Shown here: positions 51,473-60,910 of the stretch, piece by piece | Numbering within the stretch: position 1 is the first letter of the stretch | How the letters are laid out: every line of letters starts with the position of its first letter | DNA from: Flavobacterium filum DSM 17961 | GTDB taxonomy: Bacteria > Bacteroidota > Bacteroidia > Flavobacteriales > Flavobacteriaceae | Direction of reading: 5' to 3' | Assembly: GCF_000425465.1 (NCBI RefSeq) | Contig: NZ_AUDM01000015.1 | Span: forward strand, 1 to 64,000 | DNA: 64,000 nucleotides | Made by a program: the position numbers and the translations under genes | The notes under the pieces: model-generated | Database searches by the model: none | What the model was told of the DNA's origin: nothing | The model's input: the letters and a program-made list of their open reading frames with translations, nothing else

Positions 51473-52486
51473 TTAAATAATGTTAACTTCTGCCTCAATC
51501 GAAATACCGAATTGCTCAAAAACAGTTTGTTGAATGTTTTTTGAAAGGGCATAAATTTCCGCTCCGGTTGCCTTTCCATAATTAACCAAAACTAAGGCTT
51601 GAAATTGATGGATTCCGGCATCACCAAACCGTTTTCCTTTGAATCCGGCTTGTTCAATTAACCAACCTGCAGGCACTTTTACTTCCGTTTCAGAAACGGT
51701 ATAGCTTGGCATTTCGGGAAATTTCACTTTAATTTTATCATAATCCGCTTTGAGAATTACCGGATTTTTGAAGAAACTTCCGCTATTGCCCAGTTCTTTT
51801 GGGTCGGGAAGTTTGCTTTTTCTAATTGCAATAACCGCATCACTAACATCTTTTATGGTAGGTTGTAGTATTCCGTTTTTCGCTAATTCAGTATCAATCG
51901 CACCGTAAGAAGTATTCAGTTGGTGATTTCTTTTGGTCAGTTTAAAAACAACTGATAAGATAATAAATTCATCTTTAACTTCATTTTTAAAGATGCTTTC
52001 GCGGTAGCCAAACTGACATTTTTCTTTGGTAAATATAAGGTTTTCAGTTGTTTCGATATGCATGGCTTCGCATAGCACAAAACTATCTTTCATTTCAACA
52101 CCATACGCACCAATATTTTGAATAGGAGTGGTACCCACATTTCCGGGAATGAGCGAAAGATTTTCTAAACCACCAAAACCTTGATCGATTGTCCAAAGCA
52201 CAAATTCATGCCAATTTTCACCTGCTTGTGCTTCTACCCACACAAAATCATCATTTTCATCAATAATTTTTTTTCCTTTTAAATCAATGTGAATGACCAA
52301 AGCATCAATATCTTTCGTTAAAAGCATGTTACTTCCACCACCCAAAATAAATTTTTTTAAGGAAGGAAATTGAATTAACACTTCTTTTAATTCTGCTTGA
52401 TTGTGCACGGAAACGAATTCTTTTGCTTTCGCTTCAATACCAAAAGTGTTGTAGTTTTTTAATGAAAAATCGGTTAAAATTTGCAT
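51473..52486 (-). CDS. murB: UDP-N-acetylenolpyruvoylglucosamine reductase
   Basis: MurB reduces enolpyruvyl-UDP-GlcNAc to UDP-MurNAc in peptidoglycan synthesis. The start at 52486 (MQILTDFSLKNYNTFGIEA) is the normal N-terminus; an ATG 15 bases upstream would overlap the preceding gene. The FAD-binding FILGGGSNMLLT, PIQNIGAYGVEM, YRESIFK and the Ser of GNSGSFFKNP are visible. At 337 residues it is the long (type I) form. It follows the DUF2461 gene by 7 bases. Confidence 0.96.
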   Translation of the reverse strand: MQILTDFSLKNYNTFGIEAKAKEFVSVHNQAELKEVLIQFPSLKKFILGGGSNMLLTKDIDALVIHIDLKGKKIIDENDDFVWVEAQAGENWHEFVLWTIDQGFGGLENLSLIPGNVGTTPIQNIGAYGVEMKDSFVLCEAMHIETTENLIFTKEKCQFGYRESIFKNEVKDEFIILSVVFKLTKRNHQLNTSYGAIDTELAKNGILQPTIKDVSDAVIAIRKSKLPDPKELGNSGSFFKNPVILKADYDKIKVKFPEMPSYTVSETEVKVPAGWLIEQAGFKGKRFGDAGIHQFQALVLVNYGKATGAEIYALSKNIQQTVFEQFGISIEAEVNII

Positions 52487-52493
52487 GATTCTG

Positions 52494-53168
52494 TTATTCA
52501 ACTGTTTCTAATGCTCGGTTCAAAAATTCGTTCAAGGGTTTTAATAAAAGTAATTTATCTGCTATTTTTTTAGTAAAATCAGCATCAAAAAAGTCAGTGT
52601 CTTTGATAGCAAAAGTAGCGGTGTAACTTTTTAATTTTAAATGTTCAATTGCCGGGTGATTTGTCTCAAAATCTTTTGGAGCTTTTTTCAACACATTTTG
52701 TTCTTCGCGGTCAAGTGCTTGAAAAGTATTTTTGAACGTTTTATCATTTAAAATTTCGTCTAAGTCTTCGTAAAAAAAAGCAATTTCTTTTCTTATTTTT
52801 TTTACATCTTCCGGTTCCGGACAATATAATCCGCCGGCTATGAAGCTTTTACCTTTTTCGTAATGAACATAATATCCGGGAGCATTTTTATGGTTTTTTC
52901 GAGTGGAAAACCAAATGCCTAAATTGGTTTTATAAGGCGATTTATCTTTCGCAAAACGAATGTCGCGATTGATGCGGAAAGTACAATTTTTAACTTCTAA
53001 ATCATGCAACATCGGTTCACCTTTTTTCATTTCCTCCAACAATGCCGCAATCAATGAATGGTATTCTTTTTTGAATAGTTCATATTGCTTTTTATGGTCG
53101 TGAAACCATTCTTTGTTATTGTTGTTTTTCAACTCTTCTAAAAACTGAAATGCGTCTTTTAAAGCCAT
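52494..53168 (-). CDS. DUF2461 domain protein
   Basis: The start at 53166-53168 (MALKDAFQFLEELKNN) is preferred; a GTG eight codons upstream lies next to the promoter element TACCTTTG (53194-53201, - strand). The 224-residue product matches DUF2461: KEWFHDHKKQYELFKKEY, then FRINRDIRFAKDKSPYKTN and GGLYCPEP. No enzymatic function is known to me. It appears to head a two-gene operon with murB. Confidence 0.9.
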   Translation of the reverse strand: MALKDAFQFLEELKNNNNKEWFHDHKKQYELFKKEYHSLIAALLEEMKKGEPMLHDLEVKNCTFRINRDIRFAKDKSPYKTNLGIWFSTRKNHKNAPGYYVHYEKGKSFIAGGLYCPEPEDVKKIRKEIAFFYEDLDEILNDKTFKNTFQALDREEQNVLKKAPKDFETNHPAIEHLKLKSYTATFAIKDTDFFDADFTKKIADKLLLLKPLNEFLNRALETVE

Positions 53169-53260
53169 ATTTATTTTATTTGATGAAGGCACACAAAGGT
53201 AAAAGAACCATTTTAATTTGAGTGGAAATCGACATTAATTTTTAGTGGAAACTGAAAAGT

Positions 53261-54343
53261 TTAGGATAACGTAAACAGCGAATATTTTTGTTTTGTTTTT
53301 TTTACAATTAATTCAGTGCGTTCCTCATGAGTATCAGAAATGAATAATTGACCAAATTCATCTTGATTGACCATTTCTACAATTTTAGCCACACGGGTTT
53401 CGTCTAGTTTGTCAAAAATATCATCTAATAATAGAATAGGTTTTTGTCCGCTTTGTTTTTTTAAAAAATCAAATTGAGCCAGTTTTAAGGCGATTAAAAA
53501 TGATTTTTGTTGCCCTTGTGAACCAAATTTTTTGATGGGATATCCTTTGATTTCAAACGCTAAATCATCTTTGTGAATGCCCATTGTAGTGTATTGAACT
53601 ATTTTGTCTTTTTGAATGGATTCGTCCAATAATTGATGTAAATCCTTATCAAAAAGGTGGCTTTCATACCGCAAAGAAACTTCTTCAACTGAATTTGTTA
53701 TGGATTGATGATGTTTGTTAAAAATGGGTAAGAATAATTCAATAAATGCTTTTCGGGTTTCAAAAATAGAATGCCCCAATTGATGCAATTGTTCATTATA
53801 AATGGAAAGTGTTTCTCCATCAAAAGTATGATTAAGAGCAAAATACTTCAGTAATGCATTTCGTTGTTGCAGAATTTTTTGGTAGTGAATCAATTGATTT
53901 AAATAGGTTGGATTCAATTGTGAAATAACGGAATCCATGAATTTTCTTCGGGTTTCACTTCCTTCAATAATTAAATCCGTATCATAAGGAGAAATAATCA
54001 CTAACGGAATTAATCCTAAATGTTCAGAAAATTTTTCATATACTTTTCCATTGCGTTTTAAGGTTTTTTTGAACCCTTTTTTTAGGCTACACACAATTTG
54101 TTCTGTTCGATCGTTTTTATCAAAATCGCCTTCAATTACAAAAAAATCTTCTCCATGTTTGATGTTTTGTACGGCCAATGGATTAAAGTAGCTTTTTCCG
54201 TTTGCCAAATGATAAATGGCGTCCAAAACATTGGTTTTCCCAACACCATTTTTCCCCACAAAACAATTGATTTTACTCTCAAAATTGAATTCAATTTCGG
54301 AGAAGTTTTTATAATTGAGTAAAGAAATTCGTTTTAAATACAA
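53261..54343 (-). CDS. recF: DNA replication and repair protein RecF
   Basis: RecF is an ABC-type ATPase that helps load RecA at gaps. Walker A is [12 protein letters not shown] (about residues 28-39), the signature is [17 protein letters not shown] and Walker B is [15 protein letters not shown]. The 360-residue length is normal. CAAAAATA at 54381-54388 gives TATTTTTG on the - strand, a candidate promoter element. It diverges from the TPR gene. Confidence 0.97.
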   Translation of the reverse strand: MYLKRISLLNYKNFSEIEFNFESKINCFVGKNGVGKTNVLDAIYHLANGKSYFNPLAVQNIKHGEDFFVIEGDFDKNDRTEQIVCSLKKGFKKTLKRNGKVYEKFSEHLGLIPLVIISPYDTDLIIEGSETRRKFMDSVISQLNPTYLNQLIHYQKILQQRNALLKYFALNHTFDGETLSIYNEQLHQLGHSIFETRKAFIELFLPIFNKHHQSITNSVEEVSLRYESHLFDKDLHQLLDESIQKDKIVQYTTMGIHKDDLAFEIKGYPIKKFGSQGQQKSFLIALKLAQFDFLKKQSGQKPILLLDDIFDKLDETRVAKIVEMVNQDEFGQLFISDTHEERTELIVKKTKQKYSLFTLS

Positions 54344-54482
54344 GGTAAAAGAACAATTTTTCGGATTAAATTTTGAACAGCAAAAATAATCGGATTTTAA
54401 GTAATAACTACACTATTATGGAAAGACTTTTAAATAATTTAAAAATATCTCGAAAATTACTTTTAAATAGGAATAAAAATTT

Positions 54483-54490
54483 TATTTTTG
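54483..54490 (+). promoter_or_regulatory. Candidate -7 promoter element
   Basis: TATTTTTG lies 22 bases before the TPR protein ATG; no TTG at the normal distance. Confidence 0.45.
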
Positions 54491-54512
54491 CCGCTCATTA
54501 AATTTAGAATAA

Positions 54513-55295
54513 ATGGCAACTTATAACAAAAGAGGATTCAAAGCACCTAAACCTAAAGAAGTTGAAGATATTGATAATGATGTAGAAGTTGATATCGATG
54601 CAAAAGACAGTACAACCGCTGAAGTTTTTAACACCTTAGACGAAAGTGCATCAAGAGCAGAAGAGTGGGTTGTTCGCAATCAAAAATATATTTTTGGAAT
54701 TGTTGGTGCAATTGCTTTGGTTACGATTGGATATTTGGCATATCAAAAATTTATTGTTGAACCAAAAGAATTGGAAGCGGCAGATGAAATGTTTTTAGCT
54801 CAACAAAATTTCCAAAAAGCGTTAGATGCTACTACCGGACAAGATAGTTTGTTTAATGTAGCCTTGAATGGTGCGGATGGAAAATATGGTTTTGTTAAAA
54901 TTGCTGCTGAATATTCAGGAACTGATGCAGGAAATTTAGCGAATTATTATGCCGGAATGGCTTATTTAAATACTGGAAAAAATACTGAAGCTATCTCTTA
55001 CTTAGATAAATTTTCCTCTGAAGATATGATTTTAAGTGCTTTAGCCAAAGGTGCGGTTGGAGATGCATTCGCTCAAAAAAATCAATTAAAAGAAGCGTTA
55101 GAATATTATAAAAAAGCGGCAGAAATGAATCCAAATGATTTAACTACTCCTCGCTTTTTATTGAAAGCCGGTCAAACTGCTTTTAGTTTAGGTCAAAAAG
55201 CAGATGCTTTAAAATATTTTACAGAAATTAAAGAAAAATACGAAGCTACACCAGAAGCTAGAAATATTGACGGATTAATCGGAATGGCTCAATAA
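54513..55295 (+). CDS. Membrane-anchored tetratricopeptide repeat protein
   Basis: The 260-residue product has an acidic N-terminal cytoplasmic part (about residues 1-55), one membrane segment (about 59-78, YIFGIVGAIALVTIGYLAYQ), then TPR-like helices (YYAGMAYLNTGKNTEAISYL; DAFAQKNQLKEALEYYKKAA; LKAGQTAFSLGQKADALKYF). It resembles YfgM-type ancillary SecYEG chaperone-linked proteins, though that link is an inference. It lies 2 bases before ribH, so the two are cotranscribed. Confidence 0.88.
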   Translation: MATYNKRGFKAPKPKEVEDIDNDVEVDIDAKDSTTAEVFNTLDESASRAEEWVVRNQKYIFGIVGAIALVTIGYLAYQKFIVEPKELEAADEMFLAQQNFQKALDATTGQDSLFNVALNGADGKYGFVKIAAEYSGTDAGNLANYYAGMAYLNTGKNTEAISYLDKFSSEDMILSALAKGAVGDAFAQKNQLKEALEYYKKAAEMNPNDLTTPRFLLKAGQTAFSLGQKADALKYFTEIKEKYEATPEARNIDGLIGMAQ

Positions 55296-55297
55296 AT

Positions 55298-55777
55298 ATG
55301 GCAACCGAAAATAAAAATTTATCGCATTACGATAAAAATTCACTCCCAAACGTTAGTCAACTTTCGTTTGGGATTGTTGTTTCTGAATGGAATGAAACGA
55401 TAACTGAAGGACTTTTTAAAGGTGCTTTGGATACTTTATTAGATTGTAATGTAAAGCCTGAAAATGTAATTCGATGGAATGTTCCCGGTAGTTTCGAATT
55501 AATTTATGGTTGTAAAAAAATGATGGAAAAGCATCCACATTTAGCCGGAATTATTGCTATTGGAAGCGTCATTCAAGGGGAAACCAAACATTTTGATTTT
55601 GTGTGTGAAGGTGTTACACAAGGCATCAAAGACTTGAATCTTTTAGGGAAAATGCCCGTTATCTTTTGTGTGTTAACGGATAATAACATGCAACAATCGC
55701 TTGATAGAAGTGGAGGAAAGCACGGTAATAAAGGAGTAGAAGCAGCAGTTGCAGCAATCAAAATGACTGCTTTGTAA
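55298..55777 (+). CDS. ribH: 6,7-dimethyl-8-ribityllumazine synthase
   Basis: RibH condenses the ribityl-diaminouracil with 3,4-dihydroxy-2-butanone 4-phosphate in riboflavin synthesis. Visible are FGIVVSEWNETITEGLF (substrate Trp), the GSFELIYGCK strand, GSVIQGETKHFDFVCEG with the catalytic-type His, and GGKHGNKGVEAA. The 159-residue length is normal. No other rib gene is near, and no FMN riboswitch was seen upstream. A terminator follows at 55798-55829. Confidence 0.97.
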   Translation: MATENKNLSHYDKNSLPNVSQLSFGIVVSEWNETITEGLFKGALDTLLDCNVKPENVIRWNVPGSFELIYGCKKMMEKHPHLAGIIAIGSVIQGETKHFDFVCEGVTQGIKDLNLLGKMPVIFCVLTDNNMQQSLDRSGGKHGNKGVEAAVAAIKMTAL

Positions 55778-55797
55778 AAATGTTATATTTACAATTC

Positions 55798-55829
55798 AAA
55801 GCCAAAGTCGAATGATTTTGGCTTTTTTT
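55798..55829 (+). terminator. Terminator of the TPR/ribH operon
   Basis: AAAGCCAAA pairs with TTTGGCTTT around a 10-base loop, followed by T residues. Confidence 0.85.
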
Positions 55830-55943
55830 CTTGTAAATCTCATTAATTAATGCTTTTACACCTGTCAGGTATAAGAACAACCTTTATATAAAAACTAACA
55901 AAACTTTCACACGGTTATATTTTCTAGTCTTTTCAGAATTGCT

Positions 55944-55951
55944 TAACTTTG
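55944..55951 (+). promoter_or_regulatory. Candidate -7 promoter element for the mutL operon
   Basis: TAACTTTG lies 19 bases before the ATG at 55970 and overlaps the only longer in-frame start (TTG 55949), favouring the ATG. Confidence 0.5.
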
Positions 55952-55969
55952 AATGTTAATATTGAAAAC

Positions 55970-56263
55970 ATGTTAAAGCGATCATTATTTAAATTACCTA
56001 GAAACAAAAGTTTTAATTACACTCCCCGCTACTATGAAGGAAAGGAGCAAGGTAATCTATATGATTTTGATTCTGTTTTTTATAAAAATAGAGATTCAGT
56101 AAATTATAACGATTATCGCTCTCATTGGTCTGATGCACGTAATGAAAGCCGTCACAGAGGGAATAGAGAGATTAATTTTAGGTTAATTGCCATCGTTTTA
56201 GTGTTAGTATTATTGTTTTTAATCGTTATCGATTTCGATATATCCATCTTTAGACAACGATAA
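55970..56263 (+). CDS. Small membrane protein upstream of mutL
   Basis: The 97-residue product has a basic, Tyr/Asp/Asn/Arg-rich N-terminal two thirds (about residues 1-70, with NYTPRYYEGKEQGNLYDFDS) and one C-terminal membrane segment (LIAIVLVLVLLFLIVIDFDI), ending FRQR: a tail-anchored layout. No family function is known to me. Its stop codon overlaps the mutL ATG (TAATG), so it is the first gene of the mutL operon. Confidence 0.78.
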   Translation: MLKRSLFKLPRNKSFNYTPRYYEGKEQGNLYDFDSVFYKNRDSVNYNDYRSHWSDARNESRHRGNREINFRLIAIVLVLVLLFLIVIDFDISIFRQR

Positions 56264-58113
56264 TGTCGAGTATCATTCAATTACTTCCCGATCATGTAGC
56301 CAATCAAATTGCTGCCGGTGAGGTCGTTCAGCGGCCAGCTTCGGTGGTAAAAGAATTATTGGAAAATGCTGTAGATGCCAAAGCAACCAACATCAAATTA
56401 ATAGTAAAAGATGCTGGAAGGTCGCTCGTTCAAGTGATTGATAACGGTCAAGGAATGAATGTGACCGATTCCAGAATGTGTTTTGAGCGTCATGCTACTT
56501 CCAAAATTCGTCATGCCGAAGATTTGTTTTCACTCTACACCAAAGGATTTCGTGGTGAAGCATTGGCTTCTATTGCAGCAATTGCTCATGTTGAGCTAAA
56601 AACGAAACAAGAAAATGATGAATTAGGTACACATATCATCATTGAAGGGAGTAAATTTATTTCGCAAGATCCTGCCGTTTTACCAAAAGGAACCTCTTTT
56701 GCTGTCAAAAATTTATTTTTTAATATTCCGGCCCGCCGTAATTTTTTAAAATCGGAAACGGTTGAACATCGTCATATTATTGATGAATTTCAACGGGTAG
56801 CGTTGGCACATCCTGCCATTCATTTTACGTTTATTCATAATGGAAGTGAGTTGTTTAATCTTCCATCTTCTAATTTACGTCAGCGAATTGTAAACCTGTT
56901 TGCCGGTAAAACAAATGAAAAATTGGTGCCGATTTCCGAAGAAACCGAAATTGTGAAAGTGCAAGGTTTTATTGCAAAACCTGAATTTTCAAAGAAAAGC
57001 AGAACTGAACAATTCTTTTTTGTGAATGATCGATTCATTAAAAGCGGTTATTTACATCATGCCGTGATGGCTGCTTACGAAGGCTTGTTAAAAGACGGAA
57101 TGCAACCTGCTTACTTTATATATTTAGAGGTGCCACCGAATACCATCGATATCAATATTCATCCCACAAAAACAGAAATTAAATTTGATGATGAACATTC
57201 GCTTTATGCGATTTTGCGTTCAACCGTAAAACATAGTTTAGGTCAGTTTAATGTTGCTCCGGTGTTGGATTTTGAACGGGATCCAAATTTAGACACACCG
57301 TATCATTATCAAGAGAAAGAGGCTTCTGTTCCATTGATTCAGATAGATGCCAATTTTAATCCGTTTGCTGATGATAAACCTTCAAAATCATATTCTGGTT
57401 CGAGCTACAGAGAAAAAAGAGCAGATGCTCCCGCCTGGGAAAGTTTGTATGTGGGTTTAAAAAATGATGTACAAGAGATTGATGTGCATTCGTTTGAACA
57501 AGTGGCGGTATCCAGTTCATTGTTTAATGATGTTGATTTGGAAGAATCTCAAAACAGAACGTACCAAATTCATAAAAAATATATTGTAAGCTCCATTAAA
57601 TCCGGAATGATGGTGATTGACCAACAACGGGCTCATCAACGGATTTTATATGAACAGTATTTAAAAAATATGACTGTTCATCAAGCTTCCAGTCAACAGT
57701 TGCTTTTTCCATTGGAATTGTTTTTTTCTGTGCATGAGATTCAATTGTTGAACGAATTGAAACCATCTTTAGTTACTACCGGATTTGTTTTTGATTCGAT
57801 TGAAAATGATAAAGTAATCATTTCAGGTATTCCTGTTCACGTTACGGAAAGTGAAGTTTCTATTGTGTTGGAAGAACTGATGAATGATTTACAAAGTGAT
57901 ACTCCGGAAAATAGTTTTAGTTTAAACGATAGCATTGCCAAATCAATGGCCAAAAGTTTAGCAGTTCGAACAGGAACCTATTTAACCGAAAAAGAACAGG
58001 AAAACATTGTCAACAGTTTATTTGCCTGTAAAGAACCAGATGTTTCTCCATTTCATAAACCCACATTCATCACCATTAGCGTGGATGATTTAGATAAAAA
58101 ATTTGCTATATGA
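56263..58113 (+). CDS. mutL: DNA mismatch repair protein MutL
   Basis: The 616-residue product has the GHKL ATPase N-terminus (IAAGEVVQRPASVVKELLEN, DNGQGM, KGFRGEALASIA), a transducer domain (HPTKTEIKF), a linker rich in Ser/Asp and a C-terminal dimerisation domain. The endonuclease motifs seen in most MutL proteins outside the MutH group are changed: DQHA-x2-E-x4-E reads DQQRAHQRILYE (57619-57654), and CPHGRP reads SPFHKP (58045-58062). FACKEP remains near the ACR position. The nuclease may therefore be weak or absent. It overlaps the rhomboid gene by 4 bases (ATGA). Confidence 0.96.
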   Translation: MSSIIQLLPDHVANQIAAGEVVQRPASVVKELLENAVDAKATNIKLIVKDAGRSLVQVIDNGQGMNVTDSRMCFERHATSKIRHAEDLFSLYTKGFRGEALASIAAIAHVELKTKQENDELGTHIIIEGSKFISQDPAVLPKGTSFAVKNLFFNIPARRNFLKSETVEHRHIIDEFQRVALAHPAIHFTFIHNGSELFNLPSSNLRQRIVNLFAGKTNEKLVPISEETEIVKVQGFIAKPEFSKKSRTEQFFFVNDRFIKSGYLHHAVMAAYEGLLKDGMQPAYFIYLEVPPNTIDINIHPTKTEIKFDDEHSLYAILRSTVKHSLGQFNVAPVLDFERDPNLDTPYHYQEKEASVPLIQIDANFNPFADDKPSKSYSGSSYREKRADAPAWESLYVGLKNDVQEIDVHSFEQVAVSSSLFNDVDLEESQNRTYQIHKKYIVSSIKSGMMVIDQQRAHQRILYEQYLKNMTVHQASSQQLLFPLELFFSVHEIQLLNELKPSLVTTGFVFDSIENDKVIISGIPVHVTESEVSIVLEELMNDLQSDTPENSFSLNDSIAKSMAKSLAVRTGTYLTEKEQENIVNSLFACKEPDVSPFHKPTFITISVDDLDKKFAI

Positions 58114-58922
58114 TGCGAATGACTGAAACCGTTAAGCAATTGGTAATCATCAATGTAATCTTTTATATTGGTTCTAATACCATTGCACCTGCTGCCTACG
58201 ATTATCTGGCTTTACACTATCCATTGAGTGAAGGTTTTAGATGGTGGCAACCTATCACGCACATGTTTATGCATGCCAAAATGCCCAATTTGATGCATAT
58301 TTTCTTTAATATGTTTGGTTTAATCATGTTTGGTTCAGCTTTAGAGCATTTTTGGGGATGGAAAAAATTCTTGTTTTTCTATATTTCTTGTGGTTTAGGA
58401 GCTTCTTTGTTGCACATGGGAATGACTTATTATGAAATTCATTCTTTGATGGCAAAAGTTTCAGATTTAAATTTAACTACATCTGAAATTGATTATTTGT
58501 TAAAGGCAAATCATTTTCAACATTTTGATACTAATAATAAAATTATACCCGGGCAGTTGAATGATATTCTTGAAAAAGTGAATGCAAATCAAGATCAGTA
58601 TAATATAATTGCCAAAGCTGCGATGGAGTTTCAAACTACTGCAGTTGGTGCTTCCGGAGCATTGTATGGAATATTAGTTGCATTTGCCTTTATGTTTCCT
58701 AATGCCGAATTGATGTTGTTGTTTTTACCGATACCAATCAAAGCAAAATATTTTGTTCCTGTTTTGGTTTTGGGCGATTTGTTTATGGGACTTCAAGGGG
58801 GTTCTATATTTGGTGGTGGAGGAGGAATAGCTCATTTTGCTCACGTTGGAGGAGCAGTTACCGGATTTTTGATGATGTGGTTTTGGAAGAAAAATCAGTT
58901 TAATGATAGGAGATGGGATTAG
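58110..58922 (+). CDS. Rhomboid family intramembrane serine protease (first)
   Basis: The 270-residue product has about six membrane segments. The catalytic Ser is in GASGALYGILVAF and the His in FAHVGGAVTG; HxxxN-type residues are in LMHIFFNMFGL. A loop of about 60 residues (about 115-175) is inserted between the third and fourth segments. Substrates are unknown. It overlaps mutL by 4 bases and is followed by a second rhomboid gene. Confidence 0.93.
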   Translation: MMRMTETVKQLVIINVIFYIGSNTIAPAAYDYLALHYPLSEGFRWWQPITHMFMHAKMPNLMHIFFNMFGLIMFGSALEHFWGWKKFLFFYISCGLGASLLHMGMTYYEIHSLMAKVSDLNLTTSEIDYLLKANHFQHFDTNNKIIPGQLNDILEKVNANQDQYNIIAKAAMEFQTTAVGASGALYGILVAFAFMFPNAELMLLFLPIPIKAKYFVPVLVLGDLFMGLQGGSIFGGGGGIAHFAHVGGAVTGFLMMWFWKKNQFNDRRWD

Positions 58923-58964
58923 GAATAGGTAATAGGTAAAAGGTAAATGGTAAAAGGTAATTGG
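58923..58964. repeat. Heptanucleotide tandem repeat before a start codon
   Basis: Five clean TAAnnGG heptamers (58930-58964: TAATAGG, TAAAAGG, TAAATGG, TAAAAGG, TAATTGG) plus one degenerate unit before them. The last ends 7 bases before the ATG at 58972. Confidence 0.85.
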
Positions 58965-58971
58965 AAAAAAG

Positions 58972-59847
58972 ATGAGTATTTTAAATGAAATAAAGCAACA
59001 GTACCGTATGGGTGGCGTAACAGAAAAGTTAATCTACCTTAATGTATTTTTATTTGCGATTCCGTGGGTGCTAACCGGAATATTATTTCTTTTTGGAATC
59101 AAATTTAATTTTACGCAGTTTATCAGTTTATCTTCAACTCCGGCTGATTTACTTTGGAAACCATGGTCGGTTTTGAGTTATGCTTTCTTCCATGCGGATA
59201 TTTTTCATATTCTCTTTAATTTAATCATTTTCAATTTTGCCGGGCGTTTGTTTTTGACCTTTTTTACTCAAAAACAATTGTTGAGTTTGTATCTGATGGG
59301 AGCCATTTTTTCGGGATTAATATTTGTTATCAGTTACTTAATTTTTCCTGCCTTAATTAATCAAAATGCAACATTAATTGGTGCTTCAGGTGCTATAATG
59401 GCTGTTCTTTTTGCTACCACAACTTATGCTCCGTATATGCAAATTCGTTTGTTGCTGATAGGAACGGTTAAACTTTGGCATATCGCTTTGTTTTATTTAG
59501 TTATTGATTTAATTAGCCTTTCTTTTAGTAATGTGGGTGGACATATCGCACATCTTGGTGGTGCTTTGTTTGGGTATTTGTATAGTAGTCAGCTTAAAAA
59601 AGGAACAGATATTACTAAATCATTTACTTCATTTGTAGATGGTTTGGTTAATTTATTTAAGGGAAGAAAATCGACTCCTTTCAAGAAGGTACATAAGAAT
59701 TCAACCTATTCAAAACCAAAACCTGTTGCAAAAGATAAAACACAACAGCAGATTGATGATATATTAGACAAAATCAGTAAGTCAGGTTATGAAAGTTTAA
59801 CCAAAGAAGAAAAGGAATTTTTGTTTAAAGCCGGAAATAATAATTAG
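58972..59847 (+). CDS. Rhomboid family intramembrane serine protease (second)
   Basis: The 291-residue product has about six membrane segments, with the catalytic Ser in GASGAIMAVLFA, the His in GGHIAHLGGALFG and the HxxxN region HILFNLIIFNFAG. A cytoplasmic C-terminal tail of about 85 residues (about 205-291) is basic and then acidic, ending in a short helix (QQIDDILDKISKSGYESLTK) that recurs in rhomboids of Bacteroidota. A heptamer tandem repeat sits between the preceding gene and this ATG. It lies 9 bases before the EEP gene. Confidence 0.93.
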   Translation: MSILNEIKQQYRMGGVTEKLIYLNVFLFAIPWVLTGILFLFGIKFNFTQFISLSSTPADLLWKPWSVLSYAFFHADIFHILFNLIIFNFAGRLFLTFFTQKQLLSLYLMGAIFSGLIFVISYLIFPALINQNATLIGASGAIMAVLFATTTYAPYMQIRLLLIGTVKLWHIALFYLVIDLISLSFSNVGGHIAHLGGALFGYLYSSQLKKGTDITKSFTSFVDGLVNLFKGRKSTPFKKVHKNSTYSKPKPVAKDKTQQQIDDILDKISKSGYESLTKEEKEFLFKAGNNN

Positions 59848-59856
59848 TTTCGTTGT

Positions 59857-60909
59857 ATGAATAAGTTAGGCTGGTTTAATAAAGGAATATTTTATATCAA
59901 TATTGTACTCACGATATTGACCTTTATGGCTTATATACTTCCTTTTTTGGCTCCCAAACTGTTTCCGTTATTATCTGTTTTTACGCTTTTTTTGCCATTA
60001 ATGCTTATTTTGAATTTGTTATTTTTTGGTTATTGGTTACTTCAATTCAAACGCCAAATGTTGCTTTCCGGCGTAGTTTTATTATTAGGCATTACGTTTG
60101 TATCAAAATTTTATAAATTTTCGGAAACAAACTTACCCAAAGAAGAAAACGATTTTGTGGTGATGAGTTATAATGTCCGTTTGTTTAATTTGTATGATTG
60201 GATTAAACGAGAGGATGTAAGCGAACAAATTTCCGGTTTTATTAAAGAACAAACGCCTGATATTTTGTGTATTCAAGAATTTTCAAAGCGAAATGAAGTT
60301 GATTTTAGAATATATAAACATAAGTATATTTTTATTGAAGGTAAGAATACAAAATTGGGACAAGCTATTTTTTCTAAATATCCAATTGTAAATGAAGGTG
60401 TAATTCCGTTTCCAAATTCTACTAATAATGCCGTTTATGCAGATATAAAAAGAGGAAAAGATACGATTCGGGTGTACAGTATTCATCTACAATCTATTAA
60501 AATTACGCCGGACGTACACGAAATTGATGAGAACATTCAAGGTGTTTCTCAACATCAATCTAAACGCATCTTTAGACGTATGAGTAGTTCGTTTAAGCTT
60601 CAACAACAACAAGCCGAAATCATCAAAAAGCACAAATCAGATTGTAATTACCCTATTATTGTTTGTGGGGATATGAATAACAGCCCTTTTTCGTTTGTGT
60701 ACAGAAGTATCAAAGGTGATTTAAACGATACTTTTGAAGAAGCCGGAAAAGGTTTTGGTACCACGTATAATTTTAAATATTATCCTGCTCGAATCGATTA
60801 TATTTTTGCGGACAAACAGTTTAAAGTAAAACAATTTCAATCTTTTCCGAATTTTAAAAATTCAGACCACTTTCCGATAGTATCAAGGTTAGCTTTTGAT
60901 AAAGAATAA
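59857..60909 (+). CDS. Membrane-anchored endonuclease/exonuclease/phosphatase family protein
   Basis: The 350-residue product has three N-terminal membrane segments (about residues 10-90) and a C-terminal EEP domain: MSYNVRLFNLYDW, CIQEFSKR (metal Glu), IHLQSIK, VCGDMNNSP (metal Asp and Asn), RIDYIFADK and SDHFPIVSRL (final Asp-His). The catalytic set is complete. The substrate could be DNA, a phospholipid or an inositol phosphate; membrane anchoring favours a non-DNA target. Last gene of the mutL/rhomboid operon; its stop is 1 base from that of the convergent wbqC. Confidence 0.9.
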   Translation: MNKLGWFNKGIFYINIVLTILTFMAYILPFLAPKLFPLLSVFTLFLPLMLILNLLFFGYWLLQFKRQMLLSGVVLLLGITFVSKFYKFSETNLPKEENDFVVMSYNVRLFNLYDWIKREDVSEQISGFIKEQTPDILCIQEFSKRNEVDFRIYKHKYIFIEGKNTKLGQAIFSKYPIVNEGVIPFPNSTNNAVYADIKRGKDTIRVYSIHLQSIKITPDVHEIDENIQGVSQHQSKRIFRRMSSSFKLQQQQAEIIKKHKSDCNYPIIVCGDMNNSPFSFVYRSIKGDLNDTFEEAGKGFGTTYNFKYYPARIDYIFADKQFKVKQFQSFPNFKNSDHFPIVSRLAFDKE

Positions 60910-60910
60910 T

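Noticed and set aside
55778..55969. Riboswitch or small RNA near ribH
   Set aside because: Apart from a terminator and a -7 element, no FMN-type conserved structure was seen before or after ribH.
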